From Actinacidiphila guanduensis (GTDB lineage Bacteria > Actinomycetota > Actinomycetes > Streptomycetales > Streptomycetaceae), in NCBI RefSeq assembly GCF_900103985.1, contig NZ_FNIE01000009.1, forward strand, positions 124,001 through 188,000: 64,000 bases of DNA. Direction: 5' to 3'. A model generated the notes under the pieces. The model worked only from the letters and a program-made list of their open reading frames with translations. It searched no databases and was not told the origin of the DNA. A program made the position numbers and the translations under genes. Within the stretch, counting starts at the first letter, position 1. Each line of letters opens with the position of its first letter. This document shows, one piece after another, positions 42,754-58,429 of the stretch.

Positions 42754-43674
42754 GTGTCACGCACCCGGTCGCGGCGCATCGCCGCAACCGCTCTGGCCGC
42801 AGCCGCGCTGCTCGCCATGGCCGCCTGCGGCGGCAACGACAGCGCCCGGCACGCGGCCGGCGGCACCACCGCGCCCGGGACGTCCGGCACCGCCGCCCCC
42901 GCGGTGGACGCGCTCGCCGCCGTCCAGAAGCGCACCAGCGCCGTCCATTCCGCCCGCAGCGACGGCAAGGTCACGGTCGGCTCGTTGGCCACCCTGACGC
43001 TGAAGGGCACGACGGACTGGGCGCACGGCCCGCTCGGCACCCTGACGGTCACCTACACCGGCGGTTCGAACATCGGGATCCTGCGGCAGGGGGGCATGTC
43101 CACCACGACGGAGACCCGTTACCTGCCGGACGCCTTCTACACCGACATGGGGCCGGCTGTCGCCCGTCAGGACGGCGGCAAGGAATGGCTCAAGAAGGGG
43201 TACAACGGTCTGGGCAAGGACGTCGACGACTTCGGGGTGGCGGTCCCGGACCAGCTGGACAAGGCCAGCCCCACGCAGGAGCTCGACCTGGCGATCGCCT
43301 CGCCGGACGTGCACGAGGTCGGCCGGGAGACCGTCCGGGGCGTGCCGGCCACCCATTACCGGGGCACCGTGCGCCCGGCGGACCTCGCCCGGCGCGTCCC
43401 GCACGTGACCGACGCCGACCGCGCGGCGCTCAGGAAGCAGTTCGCCGCGTCCAGGACCACCGCCGAGCAGGTCGACCTGTGGATCTCCGCGGACCACCTC
43501 CCGGTGCAGGTGACGAGCCGCGCGACGACCGGGGACGGCACGTTGCAGATCGCCGTCCACTACTCCGACTACGGTGTGGCCGTCCATCCGCAGGCTCCGC
43601 CGGCCGCCAAGACGCTCGATTACGAGCAGGTGATGAAGGAGTCCAGGCCGGCGACGACTCCGCCCGCCGCCTGA
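42754..43674 (+). CDS. LppX/LprG-like lipoprotein (second paralogue)
   Basis: 306 residues from GTG 42754 (GGAGGGG upstream). Signal peptide RRIAATALAAAALLAMAAC ends in lipobox MAAC. The mature chain parallels the preceding gene throughout (AVHSARSDGKVTV, TDWAHGPLGTLTVTY, TRYLPDAFYTDMG, VDLWISADHLPVQVTS, VHYSDYGVAVHPQAPPAAKTLDYEQVM), so the two arose by tandem duplication. Surface anchored. Its stop codon lies in the first unit of a 10 bp tandem repeat. Confidence 0.9.
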   Translation: MSRTRSRRIAATALAAAALLAMAACGGNDSARHAAGGTTAPGTSGTAAPAVDALAAVQKRTSAVHSARSDGKVTVGSLATLTLKGTTDWAHGPLGTLTVTYTGGSNIGILRQGGMSTTTETRYLPDAFYTDMGPAVARQDGGKEWLKKGYNGLGKDVDDFGVAVPDQLDKASPTQELDLAIASPDVHEVGRETVRGVPATHYRGTVRPADLARRVPHVTDADRAALRKQFAASRTTAEQVDLWISADHLPVQVTSRATTGDGTLQIAVHYSDYGVAVHPQAPPAAKTLDYEQVMKESRPATTPPAA

Positions 43675-43708
43675 GCGGACCTGAGCGGGCCTGAGCGGAC
43701 CTGAGTGG
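43671..43708 (+). repeat. 10 bp tandem repeat at the lipoprotein gene's stop codon
   Basis: CTGAGCGGAC, CTGAGCGGGC, CTGAGCGGAC and CTGAGTGG follow one another from 43671; the TGA stop of the lipoprotein gene is inside the first unit. Confidence 0.9.
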
Positions 43709-43737
43709 AAGGGGCGGCGGGGGCGGAAGGCGGCGAT

Positions 43738-43767
43738 TTGCTCCTGGGTGGCGCGGTCCCGTACTCT
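43738..43767 (+). promoter_or_regulatory. rplJL promoter
   Basis: TTGCTC (43738-43743), 18 bp spacer, TACTCT (43762-43767); the RNA would begin near 43775, just before the L10 leader. Confidence 0.55.
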
Positions 43768-43775
43768 CCTGGATG

Positions 43776-43990
43776 AAGCCAAAGACCGCAGGTTGCCGTC
43801 GTGCCCTCGCAAGGGGTGGGGCGGCCGAAGGTTCCGCTAGGGAGCGGACGGCCCGCGCAGGTGGACGTGGAAGATCTCCGGAGACGCGACAGCAGTCCGT
43901 CCCCGTCGAGGCCGCCCCGTGCGCATGCGCCCGGGGCGTTTGTTTTTCACCGGGGAGTCCCTTCACGCCGGGCGGTCCGCAATCACCCGG
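43776..43990 (+). ncRNA. Ribosomal protein L10 leader (autoregulatory)
   Basis: The 230-base untranslated region of rplJ begins with GAAGCCAAAGACCGCAGGTTG and contains CCGAAGGTTCCGC, the conserved helices and asymmetric bulges of the actinobacterial L10 leader to which the L10(L12)4 complex binds. The pattern is recalled from the known family, not computed. It is followed by a U-tract hairpin at 43913-43947. Confidence 0.7.
43913..43947 (+). terminator. Rho-independent-type hairpin in the L10 leader
   Basis: CGCCCCG (43913-43919) pairs with CGGGGCG (43932-43938); the loop contains the self-complementary GCGCATGCGC; TTTGTTTTT (43939-43947) follows immediately. A U-tract is rare among the other terminators in this window, so attenuation of rplJL is likely. 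Confidence 0.75.
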
Positions 43991-44007
43991 AAGGAGGCCG
44001 AGACTCT

Positions 44008-44553
44008 ATGGCGAGGCCCGACAAGGCTGCCGCGGTTGCCGAGTTGACGGATCAGTTCCGCTCCTCGAACGCCGCGATGCTGACCGAGTACCGCGGTCTC
44101 ACCGTGGCGCAGCTCAAGACGCTGCGCCGTTCGCTCGGTGAGAACGCCACGTACGCCGTGGTGAAGAACACGCTGACCAAGATCGCGGCCAACGAGGCCG
44201 GGATCAGCTCGCTCGACGACCTGTTCGCGGGTCCGTCGGCCGTCGCCTTCGTCACCGGTGACCCGGTCGAGGCGGCGAAGGGTCTGCGCGACTTCGCCAA
44301 GGAGAACCCCGCCCTTGTCATCAAGGGCGGCGTGCTGGACGGCAAGGCGCTGTCCGCGGAAGAGATCACCAAGCTTGCGGACCTCGAGTCCCGCGAGGTT
44401 CTGCTCGCCAAGCTGGCGGGTGCCATGAAGGCGAAGCAGTCCCAGGCTGCCGCCGTCTTCCAGGCCCTGCCGTCGAAGTTCGTCCGCACCGCGGAGGCGC
44501 TTCGGGCCAAGAAGGCCGAATCGGCCGAGGCAGAGCAGGGCGGTGCCGAGTAA
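44008..44553 (+). CDS. rplJ: 50S ribosomal protein L10
   Basis: 181-residue L10, stalk base. [43 protein letters not shown] is the rRNA/L11-side domain; the C-terminal helix ([21 protein letters not shown]) anchors L12 dimers. AAGGAGG (43991-43997) precedes ATG 44008 by ten bases. Regulated through its leader. Confidence 0.98.
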   Translation: MARPDKAAAVAELTDQFRSSNAAMLTEYRGLTVAQLKTLRRSLGENATYAVVKNTLTKIAANEAGISSLDDLFAGPSAVAFVTGDPVEAAKGLRDFAKENPALVIKGGVLDGKALSAEEITKLADLESREVLLAKLAGAMKAKQSQAAAVFQALPSKFVRTAEALRAKKAESAEAEQGGAE

Positions 44554-44664
44554 TTCGGCTCGCACAGTGACCGCTGCCACTCGGCCGCGGTCGGCGCGGG
44601 CCTGACGTACGCCCGCCGACATCTACATCCGGCACCAGCCGACTGAATGGAAGGACCGCCGATC

Positions 44665-45051
44665 ATGGCGAAGCTCAGCACCGACGAACTGCTCGCCCAG
44701 TTCGAGGAGCTCACCCTCATCGAGCTCTCCGAGTTCGTGAAGGCGTTCGAGGAGAAGTTCGACGTCACCGCCGCCGCCCCCGTGGCCGTCGCCGCCGCGG
44801 GCGGTGCGGGTGCCGCCACCGCCGAGCCCGTCGAGGAGAAGGACGAGTTCGACGTCATCCTCACCGGCGCCGGCGACAAGAAGATCCAGGTCATCAAGGT
44901 CGTGCGCGAGCTGACCTCGCTCGGCCTGAAGGAGGCCAAGGACCTGGTGGACGGCGCCCCGAAGCCCGTCCTGGAGAAGGCCAACAAGGAGGCCGCGGAC
45001 AAGGCCAAGGAGGCCCTGGAGGGCGCCGGCGCCTCGGTCGAGGTCAAGTAA
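44665..45051 (+). CDS. rplL: 50S ribosomal protein L7/L12
   Basis: 128-residue L12: N-terminal dimer domain [34 protein letters not shown], Ala/Gly hinge (about 38-55), C-terminal factor-binding domain [50 protein letters not shown] precedes; ATG 44665 gives the conserved N-terminus. Confidence 0.98.
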   Translation: MAKLSTDELLAQFEELTLIELSEFVKAFEEKFDVTAAAPVAVAAAGGAGAATAEPVEEKDEFDVILTGAGDKKIQVIKVVRELTSLGLKEAKDLVDGAPKPVLEKANKEAADKAKEALEGAGASVEVK

Positions 45052-45158
45052 CACCTCCCCGGAGCAGCACAGAGCAGCACGGAGCGGCAGAGAGCAGCAC
45101 CGGGCAGTACCGCGGCTCCACCGCACCACCTACGAGGAGCGTCTGCTCCACGTGCCGC

Positions 45159-45188
45159 AGGGCGGCCACCCGAACGGGTGGCCGCCCT
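45159..45188 (+). terminator. rplJL terminator or attenuator
   Basis: AGGGCGGCCACCCG (45159-45172) and CGGGTGGCCGCCCT (45175-45188) are fully complementary (13 bp stem closing a GAAC loop). The preceding 45055-45110 holds loose AGAGCAGCAC-type repeats. Confidence 0.9.
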
Positions 45189-45437
45189 CGGCCGTTTTCG
45201 ATCTCCGCGACGGCCGGGCCTTGACGTACGGGCGGCGGCGCGCAATTCTCAGGACGCGCCGCCACACGGTCCGCACATCCCGGCCACACTTATCCGGCCG
45301 CCGGATGCATGGATCGGCGGCGATGCGGGAATGCATGAGCTTGCAGGACGACGGGTGTGGATCCAGGCTTCCGAGGGCCGGGATCCGCGGCAGACACGGG
45401 CGAGGGGGCGACGATTCGGTACTCCGAATCTCAGCTC

Positions 45438-45466
45438 TGGACATCAGTGGGCCAAGTGGCTACACT
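45438..45466 (+). promoter_or_regulatory. rpoBC promoter
   Basis: TGGACA (45438-45443), 17 bp spacer, TACACT (45461-45466): a near-consensus housekeeping (HrdB-type) promoter, followed by a leader of about 150 bases to the rpoB start. Same position and sequence style as the main rpoB promoter known in streptomycetes. Confidence 0.8.
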
Positions 45467-45625
45467 GACCCTTTGCGCTGCCTGTTAGCTGCTGCCTGGC
45501 CCGTCACCAGGGGTATGCCCGTGTCCGAGCACTCATGAGGAAGCCTGTCATCAGGGCTTTCGCCATCCGCTCGGGTTCGGTCCGGTACGCGCGTAGTGAG
45601 TCCGAGCCCTCGGAAGGACCCCCTC

Positions 45626-49111
<3,486 letters not shown>

Positions 49112-49201
49112 CGGGTTGCTCGTCCGGCCGCCAACCGGACGAGCCCCCCGCGACCCGTTCAGACCATTTGAGAATCAACCCTGAGAGGGATTGACGACAC
49201 A

Positions 49202-53101
<3,900 letters not shown>

Positions 53102-53140
53102 GGTCGCACCGATCGCAGCGGCCTGAGCCGCGGAACGCAC

Positions 53141-53176
53141 GCAGGGCGGTCACCCTTTCGAGGGTGGCCGCCCTGC
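53141..53176 (+). terminator. rpoBC terminator
   Basis: GCAGGGCGGTCACCCT (53141-53156), TTCG loop, AGGGTGGCCGCCCTGC (53161-53176): 16 bp with one T-G wobble. Confidence 0.93.
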
Positions 53177-53193
53177 GGCATGTGCGGGCCCGG

Positions 53194-55185
53194 TCAGGTC
53201 TGGCGCTGCGGCTGGTATTCCTCGGCGGTGAGGCCGAAGGTCCAGGCGACGCCCTCCCTGGCGGTAAGGGTGGTGGGCGGCACCCGCAGCCAGTAGGTGC
53301 GGGTGGTGCCGTCCGGCTCCGGCGTGGAGTTGACCACCTCGACCATCACGGTGTCCTCGTCGCCCTGCAGGGCGATCCGCCACAGCACGCCCGTCTCGTC
53401 GCGGTGCTCGGGGACGGCACCGGACTCGGTGAGGTAGCGGTCGTAGCCGTAGTGCTCCAGCATCACCCGGCGCAGCTCGGCGTTCTCCTCGGTGCGGATG
53501 CGTTCGGGGGTCAGCGCGGACAGCTCGCGCAGGAACCCGCCGGGGACGGGCATGCCGCGCCAGGAGTACAGCGCGAAGCCGTCGCGGTAGGCGAGGGCGG
53601 GGCCGTCCGCCCGGTCCAGCCGCCCGGCCTCGTCCCGGTGCAGCTCGACCGGCCGCTCGCAGACGACGGCCACCCGCTCGTACGGCCACCACCACCCGGC
53701 CGCGCGCGCCACCGCGGCCACCCCCTCCAGCGGAGAACCCGGCCCGACCTCGAACGCACTGAGCCACGCGGCATCCTGCTGCCCCTGCACGGCGTCGAGC
53801 AGCAGCACCCTGGCGAGAGCCTGCTTCTTGGGATCGACCCGAGCGGCGGGCGCGGTGGTGGGGGAGCCGGACCCTGCGGGCGGTTCGGGGGCGTCGGCGG
53901 GTGCGGTGGTCACGGAACCGGACCCGGCGGGTGCCTCGGGAGCGCCGGCGGGTGTGGTGGCCACCGGGCCAGCCTCGGCGGTACCGGTTGCGGCGGCCGC
54001 CGTGGCGGCCGTGCGGGGTGCCGTCTCGCCCGGCGCTGCGGGAGCGGCCGACGGGGCCGCGACCCCCTCGAAGCCCGGCAGCATGTCGGCTGCGGGAGCG
54101 CCGGGCACGGCGGCGGGGCTGGCCGGACGCGCGGGCACCTCCGTGGCGGCGAACGCCTCCACCGTGCCGGCGCCTATACGGGCCGTCAGCAGCTGGACGC
54201 CGTCCCAGAGGCGGCCGCCGGTGGACTGCCAGCGGGCGCTCCAGCCGGCCGGACCCAACTCGGCGTGCAGCCGCGCGCGTTCGGCCGCCCACGGGCCGCT
54301 GCGTACCTCCTCGCGCACGTTGCGGCCACGCCGCTCCGCCGACTCCTCACCGGCCAGCAGCCGTATCGCGGCCAGCGGCGATTCCGCCCAAACGATCCGC
54401 TCCGGCTCGGCGAGCCCGGCGAGCCGGTACGCCAGCCGCACCCCCGCCTCGGCGGCCCCCCGATCCGCCGCCGCCGTCTCGGCCCCCACCCGCCGCCACT
54501 CCGCCACGGCGCCCACGCCGAGCGACCCGCTGCCCGCGCCTTCGTTCGGGTCGCCTCCTGCGCCGTCGGCTGTGGCGTCGGGTTCGTTCGCCGTCCGGCT
54601 GTCCGAGCTCTCGCCGGGGTTGCCTCCTGTGTCGTTGGCTGTGGTGTTGCCGGGTTCGTCCGCCGGCCCGCTGCCCGACTCGTTGCCCGAGTCCTCGGCG
54701 GGGGTGTCGGCCGTGGTGTTGCCGGGGTCGTCCGCCGACCCGCTGCCTGAGCCTTCGTCGGGGTTGCCAGGCTCGCTGTTGCTCGGTGCGTCCGCCGGTA
54801 CCCGGTCCGGGGTGCCCTCCTTACTGCTCGCCGTGCCGGCGGCCGGGCCGCCGATCGCGCCTTCCGTCGTGACCGTGCCCTCGTCCACCTGCGTCACCGA
54901 AGTCTCCACTGCCGTCCCGCTCCCGATCTCCACGCCCGTCCCGACCTTCCCGTTCCCCGCTGGTGCCCGCGCGCCCTGCCTCGGGACGCGCGCGGGCCGC
55001 CGTCGTCCCTGTCCTTGTCCCGTCGTCCCGCCTTTGTGCGGCCGGGCGCGAGCCTTGACCGGCGCCCGCACGGCCCGCCGGTCGCCGCGCCGGCGGAAAA
55101 CCGTCCCCGCGCCCTCCGCCGTGACCGTGCCCTCGTCCACCTGGGCCACCGACGTCTCCACTGCCGTCCCGCTCCCGACCTCCAC
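53194..55185 (-). CDS. DUF6745 domain protein with repeat-expanded N-terminus
   Basis: Up to 663 residues. The conserved part, as I recall the DUF6745 family downstream of rpoC in streptomycetes, starts about residue 230 (AVAEWRRVGAETAAADRGAAEAGVRLAYRLAGLAEPERIVWAESPLAAI) and includes WWPYERVAVVCERPVELHRDEAGRLDRADGPALAYRDGFALYSWRGMPVPGGFL and the end RTYWLRVPPTTLTAREGVAWTFGLTAEEY. No catalytic motif is recognised. Residues 1-230 are low-complexity repeats, including a 97 bp duplicated block with its own GTG; the true start may be GTG 54933 or later. A second Ala/Pro/Thr linker splits the domain (about residues 370-450). Confidence 0.8.
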   Translation of the reverse strand: MEVGSGTAVETSVAQVDEGTVTAEGAGTVFRRRGDRRAVRAPVKARARPHKGGTTGQGQGRRRPARVPRQGARAPAGNGKVGTGVEIGSGTAVETSVTQVDEGTVTTEGAIGGPAAGTASSKEGTPDRVPADAPSNSEPGNPDEGSGSGSADDPGNTTADTPAEDSGNESGSGPADEPGNTTANDTGGNPGESSDSRTANEPDATADGAGGDPNEGAGSGSLGVGAVAEWRRVGAETAAADRGAAEAGVRLAYRLAGLAEPERIVWAESPLAAIRLLAGEESAERRGRNVREEVRSGPWAAERARLHAELGPAGWSARWQSTGGRLWDGVQLLTARIGAGTVEAFAATEVPARPASPAAVPGAPAADMLPGFEGVAAPSAAPAAPGETAPRTAATAAAATGTAEAGPVATTPAGAPEAPAGSGSVTTAPADAPEPPAGSGSPTTAPAARVDPKKQALARVLLLDAVQGQQDAAWLSAFEVGPGSPLEGVAAVARAAGWWWPYERVAVVCERPVELHRDEAGRLDRADGPALAYRDGFALYSWRGMPVPGGFLRELSALTPERIRTEENAELRRVMLEHYGYDRYLTESGAVPEHRDETGVLWRIALQGDEDTVMVEVVNSTPEPDGTTRTYWLRVPPTTLTAREGVAWTFGLTAEEYQPQRQT
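54560..54800 (-). repeat. Degenerate repeats in the DUF6745 gene's N-terminal part
   Basis: Imperfect units coding for variants of SGSGPADEPGNTTAND / GNESGSGPADEP. They lie between the duplicated start-like block and the conserved domain. Confidence 0.7.
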
Positions 55186-55204
55186 GCCCGTCCCGACCTT
55201 TCCG
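54856..55204 (-). repeat. 97 bp direct duplication, 252 bp period
   Basis: 54856-54952 and 55108-55204 are about 93% identical (seven differences seen by eye), offset by 252 bp (84 codons, in frame). Each copy contains GTGGAG followed by codons for V/I-GSGTAVETSV. The DNA after each copy is also related (GCGGCCGGGCGCG ... GGCGCCCGCA), so the duplicated unit is probably the whole 252 bp, running to about 55370. Confidence 0.85.
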
Positions 55205-55519
55205 CGCCGCTGACCGCGCGCCCGCCGCCCCCTTCGCGCGGCCGGGCGCGCCCCGGTCGGCGCCCGCAGGGCCGCCGGGACATCCCGCGGTCCACTCCGC
55301 GCTCGCCGACGCCACCCCGACCCGCGCCGCAGGGCCGCCGGTGGCCGCGCCGCCGGAAACCGCCCGGGGCGCCCGGCAAGGGCGCAGCACGGACCGCCCC
55401 CGCGCGGCCCGCGCGCCCGCCCGGGCGCCCCCCGCCAACTCGCCTTCGCCCGGGCCGTGGACGGCGCGCGGCCGCCCCGGGCGCCCCCCGGACCCCGCCT
55501 GCCCGCCCGGAGGGGACGG
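55205..55519. other. Very GC-rich intergenic stretch
   Basis: 315 bases, almost entirely G and C, no credible gene. The left part continues the 252 bp duplication (related to 54960-55107). Nothing else recognised. Confidence 0.5.
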
Positions 55520-55846
55520 CTAATCGGCGACTATGCGGACCGAGCCCGGGACGTATTCGCGCTGGCGGATCACGCGGTACCAGCCCTTGGGGAGGGGGAT
55601 GGGGCCGTGTTCCTCGTGGACGACGCGGGCGCCGTCCGGGACGTGGAGCAGGAGCGGGCCGAGCGGGCCCGCCTCGCGCATGAGGTGGCCCGGGCCCACC
55701 ACCGCGTGGGCGTGGCCGGTCACCTCGCCGAGCGCCAGCACCATCCGCCCCCGCCCGTCCCGCGGCTCGCGCGGCAGCTCCTCGTGGCCCCGCGGCAGCG
55801 CGGCCTCCTCGATCGGCACGATCAGCACATCGCCCTGCCGGTACAC
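55520..55846 (-). CDS. Small conserved hypothetical protein
   Basis: 108 residues from GTG 55844-55846 (GGAAGGGAGC upstream): VYRQGDVLIVPIEEAALPRGHEELPREPRDGRGRMVLALGEVTGHAHAVVGPGHLMRE ... VHEEHGPIPLPKGWYRVIRQREYVPGSVRIVAD. The frame is well conserved in style, with a GHAH motif and a beta-rich pattern; no family name recalled. It sits between the DUF6745 gene (same strand) and the STM4015 gene (divergent, 184 bases between starts), suggesting a link with this neighbourhood. Confidence 0.85.
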   Translation of the reverse strand: MYRQGDVLIVPIEEAALPRGHEELPREPRDGRGRMVLALGEVTGHAHAVVGPGHLMREAGPLGPLLLHVPDGARVVHEEHGPIPLPKGWYRVIRQREYVPGSVRIVAD

Positions 55847-56030
55847 GGCGCTCCCTTCCCGCGGCGCCCCGCGCGCCGCCGTAGTCACCGACCGTAGGGG
55901 CACCCACCGACAGCGGGCCCCCGCGCCGGGCCCACCGCGGCCGCTGTCGTACCCCCTTGGTAGAACTGCCTCACGCCTCGGCCCCAGCCGGCCGGGGGGC
56001 CACGGCGACACGTCTGGAGCGGGGCAGGAC

Positions 56031-56993
56031 ATGACCTTGACGCACGACCACCTCACGGAGTACGGCGGGCTGCCGGTCGTCGAATGGTTCTCCGCGAAGG
56101 ACGAGGAGAAGAACGGCCCGCCCACCGCGGGCGGGGTCGCCTGGCGGATCAGCGCGGACGCGTACGAGAGCGACGAGACCTGGGCCGGGGCGTTCGCCCG
56201 GTTCGCCGCGGCGGTCGACCTCACCCAGGTCGAGGCGCTGATCGTGGGCGCCTGGCCGGACATGTACGAGTCCGGGCCCGACGAGGTCGTCGAGACCCTG
56301 CTCGGCGCCCGCGAGCACCTCACCTCGCTGCGCTCGCTCTTCGTCGCGGACGTGGTGTTCGAGCAGTGCGAGATCTCCTGGATCGTGCAGGGCGACCTCA
56401 CCCCGCTGCTCGCCGCCTTCCCCGGGCTGGAGCGCTTCGGCCTCCGCGGCGGCAACAGCCTGGTCTTCCCGCCGGTCCGCCACGAGAAGCTGCGCGAACT
56501 CGTCGTGCAGAGCGGTGGGATACCCGCCGAGGCGGTGCGCGGGATCGCCGCGAGCGACTTCCCCGCGCTGACCACGCTCGACCTGTGGCTCGGCACCTCG
56601 GACTACGGCGGCGACTGCGACGTGGCCGACCTCGCCCCCTTCCTGGCCGGCACCCGGCTGCCCGCGCTGCGCCACCTCGCCCTGCACAACAGCGAGATCC
56701 AGGACGAGGTGGCCGCCGCGGTCGCCGCCGCGCCCGTCGTCGCCCGGCTGGAGACGCTGGACCTGTCGATGGGCGTGCTCACCGACGAGGGCGCGGCCGC
56801 GCTGCTCGGCGGCCAGCCGCTCACCCACCTCACCTCGCTCGACCTGCACCACAACTACATCGGCGCGGAGGTCGCCGAGCGACTGCGCGAGGCCCTGGAG
56901 CCCGCCGGCGTGGCCCTCGACCTCGACCGCGATGACGCGGAGGAGGACAACGGCGACGGCACCGTCTGGCGGTACGTGGCGGTCGGCGAGTAG
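56031..56993 (+). CDS. STM4015 family leucine-rich-repeat protein
   Basis: 320 residues. It begins MTLTHDHLTEYGGLPVVEWFSAKDEEKNGPPTAGGVAWRISADAYESDETWAGAFARFAAAVDLTQVEALIVGAW, then leucine-rich repeats: FPALTTLDLWLG, LPALRHLALHNSEIQDEVAAAV, VARLETLDLSMGVLTDEGAAALL, LTHLTSLDLHHNYIGAEVAERLREAL. Matches the STM4015 family named after Salmonella STM4015; function unknown. No signal peptide. First gene of the STM4015-4014-4013-4012-4011 set, separated from the rest by 293 bases of repeats. An LRR protein here may act as scaffold, inhibitor or substrate-recognition subunit (inference). Confidence 0.9.
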   Translation: MTLTHDHLTEYGGLPVVEWFSAKDEEKNGPPTAGGVAWRISADAYESDETWAGAFARFAAAVDLTQVEALIVGAWPDMYESGPDEVVETLLGAREHLTSLRSLFVADVVFEQCEISWIVQGDLTPLLAAFPGLERFGLRGGNSLVFPPVRHEKLRELVVQSGGIPAEAVRGIAASDFPALTTLDLWLGTSDYGGDCDVADLAPFLAGTRLPALRHLALHNSEIQDEVAAAVAAAPVVARLETLDLSMGVLTDEGAAALLGGQPLTHLTSLDLHHNYIGAEVAERLREALEPAGVALDLDRDDAEEDNGDGTVWRYVAVGE

Positions 56994-57286
56994 CCGGACG
57001 CCGCCCGGACAGGGGCGGGGGAGCGGCGGCGTACGGCGGGCACGCGTCGCGCAGGGCGGGCAGGTGCGGGCACGACGGTGAGCCGCAGGGCGGGCGTCGG
57101 GCCCGCACGGCAGGTGCGCGCCGGGCGGGCCGCGGGCGAACGGGGTACGGCGGCGCCGATCCGACCGGAAGCCGCACGGCGAGCACGGCAGGCACGGCGG
57201 GCACGGCAAGCACGGGCCCAGCAGAAAGCACGCGCAGCGCACCGCACCGGGTGGGCCCGGCGGCAGGGGACGAGGGAGGGGACGGC
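56994..57286. other. Intergenic with GCACGG repeats
   Basis: 293 bases between the STM4015 and STM4014 genes. No gene. About 57175-57220 has loose 9-10 bp units (GCACGGCAG, GCACGGCGG, GCACGGCAA, GCACGGGCC); earlier GCGGGC-rich repeats occur at 57040-57130. The ribosome site GGGAGGGG of the next gene is at 57274-57281. Confidence 0.55.
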
Positions 57287-58429
57287 ATGGCGAGCGCAGG
57301 GGCGTACGGGGGGCGGGAACCGGCGCTCGCCGTGGTCGGGAACCCGGAGAACCGGCGGGTGCGGCTGTTCACCGAGGCGGCGGTCGCGGCGGGGTTCGCC
57401 GCGCCCCGCGTCGTACCGTGGCTGGACGTCCTGCGCGCGGGCGGCGCCGAGTTCGGGCCGCACGAGGTGGTCCGGCTGGACTCGCCGGGCGAGCACCCCG
57501 AGGTGGACCGGCTGCTGCGCGGGACGGACGACCCGACCCGGGTGGAGGGCGGTGCCCGCTGGTACGCGCGCTTCACCGCGGCCGTCGGCTCGCTGCGCGG
57601 GGGAGTGCGGCTGGACGATCCGGCGGAGCTGGCCGTCCTGTTCGACAAGCGGGCCTGCCACCAGGTCCTGGCCCGGGCCGGTGTGCCCGTGCCGCAGTCC
57701 CCGACGAGCGGCGGCGCGGCCCCCTTGCGCGGCTGGGCCGACCTGCGCGCGCTGATGCGCGAGCACCGCATGCCGCGCGCCTTCGTCAAACCGGCCCACG
57801 GCTCCTCGGCTTCCGGCGTCATCGCGCTGGAGACCGCGAGCGGCGGCCGGCTGCGGGCGACCACCTCGGTGGAGACCGCGGGCGGACGGCTCTTCAACTC
57901 GCTGCGGGTGCGCCGGATCACCGACGAGGGCGAGGCCGCCGCGCTGGTGGACGCCCTCGCGCCGGACGGCCTGCACCTCGAACGGTGGCTGCCCAAGGCG
58001 TCGTTGGGCGGCCGTACCGCCGACCTGCGGGTGCTGGTCGTCGCGGGCCGGGCCACCCACGTGGTGGTGCGCACCAGCCGGTGGCCGATGACCAACCTTC
58101 ATCTGGGCGGTGCCCGGGGCGACTTGGCCGCCGCCATGGCCGCGGCCGGCCCGGCCTGGCCGGAGGCGCTGCGGATCTGCGAGCAGGCCGCGGCCTGCTT
58201 TCCCGGCACCCTCGCGGTCGGCGTGGACCTGCTGCCGGCCACCGGCTGGCGGCACTTCGCCGTCGCCGAGGTGAACGCCTTCGGCGACCTGCTGCCGCGG
58301 CTCACCGGCCTGCCGGGCAGCCCGGCGGAGGGACTTGACACCTATCAGGCCCAACTCGCCGCGCTCGCCGGGCACATCGCGACCGCGGCCCCGTACCCAC
58401 CGTCGAGGGAGCACCGTGCGGCACGTTGA
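57287..58429 (+). CDS. STM4014 family ATP-grasp protein
   Basis: 380 residues. N-terminal nucleotide-like fold LAVVGNPENRRVRLFTEAAVAAGF, then ATP-grasp: FDKRACHQVLARAGVPVPQSP, the lysine and glycine-rich loop AFVKPAHGSSASGVIALET (K about 168), TADLRVLVVAG, and the metal-binding end VAEVNAFGDLLP (E about 328, N about 330). ATP-grasp enzymes join a carboxylate to an amine or thiol via acyl phosphate, so this is the predicted ligase of the cluster. ATG 57287 with GGGAGGGG. Its last codons overlap the STM4013 GTG by 14 bases. Confidence 0.92.
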   Translation: MASAGAYGGREPALAVVGNPENRRVRLFTEAAVAAGFAAPRVVPWLDVLRAGGAEFGPHEVVRLDSPGEHPEVDRLLRGTDDPTRVEGGARWYARFTAAVGSLRGGVRLDDPAELAVLFDKRACHQVLARAGVPVPQSPTSGGAAPLRGWADLRALMREHRMPRAFVKPAHGSSASGVIALETASGGRLRATTSVETAGGRLFNSLRVRRITDEGEAAALVDALAPDGLHLERWLPKASLGGRTADLRVLVVAGRATHVVVRTSRWPMTNLHLGGARGDLAAAMAAAGPAWPEALRICEQAAACFPGTLAVGVDLLPATGWRHFAVAEVNAFGDLLPRLTGLPGSPAEGLDTYQAQLAALAGHIATAAPYPPSREHRAAR

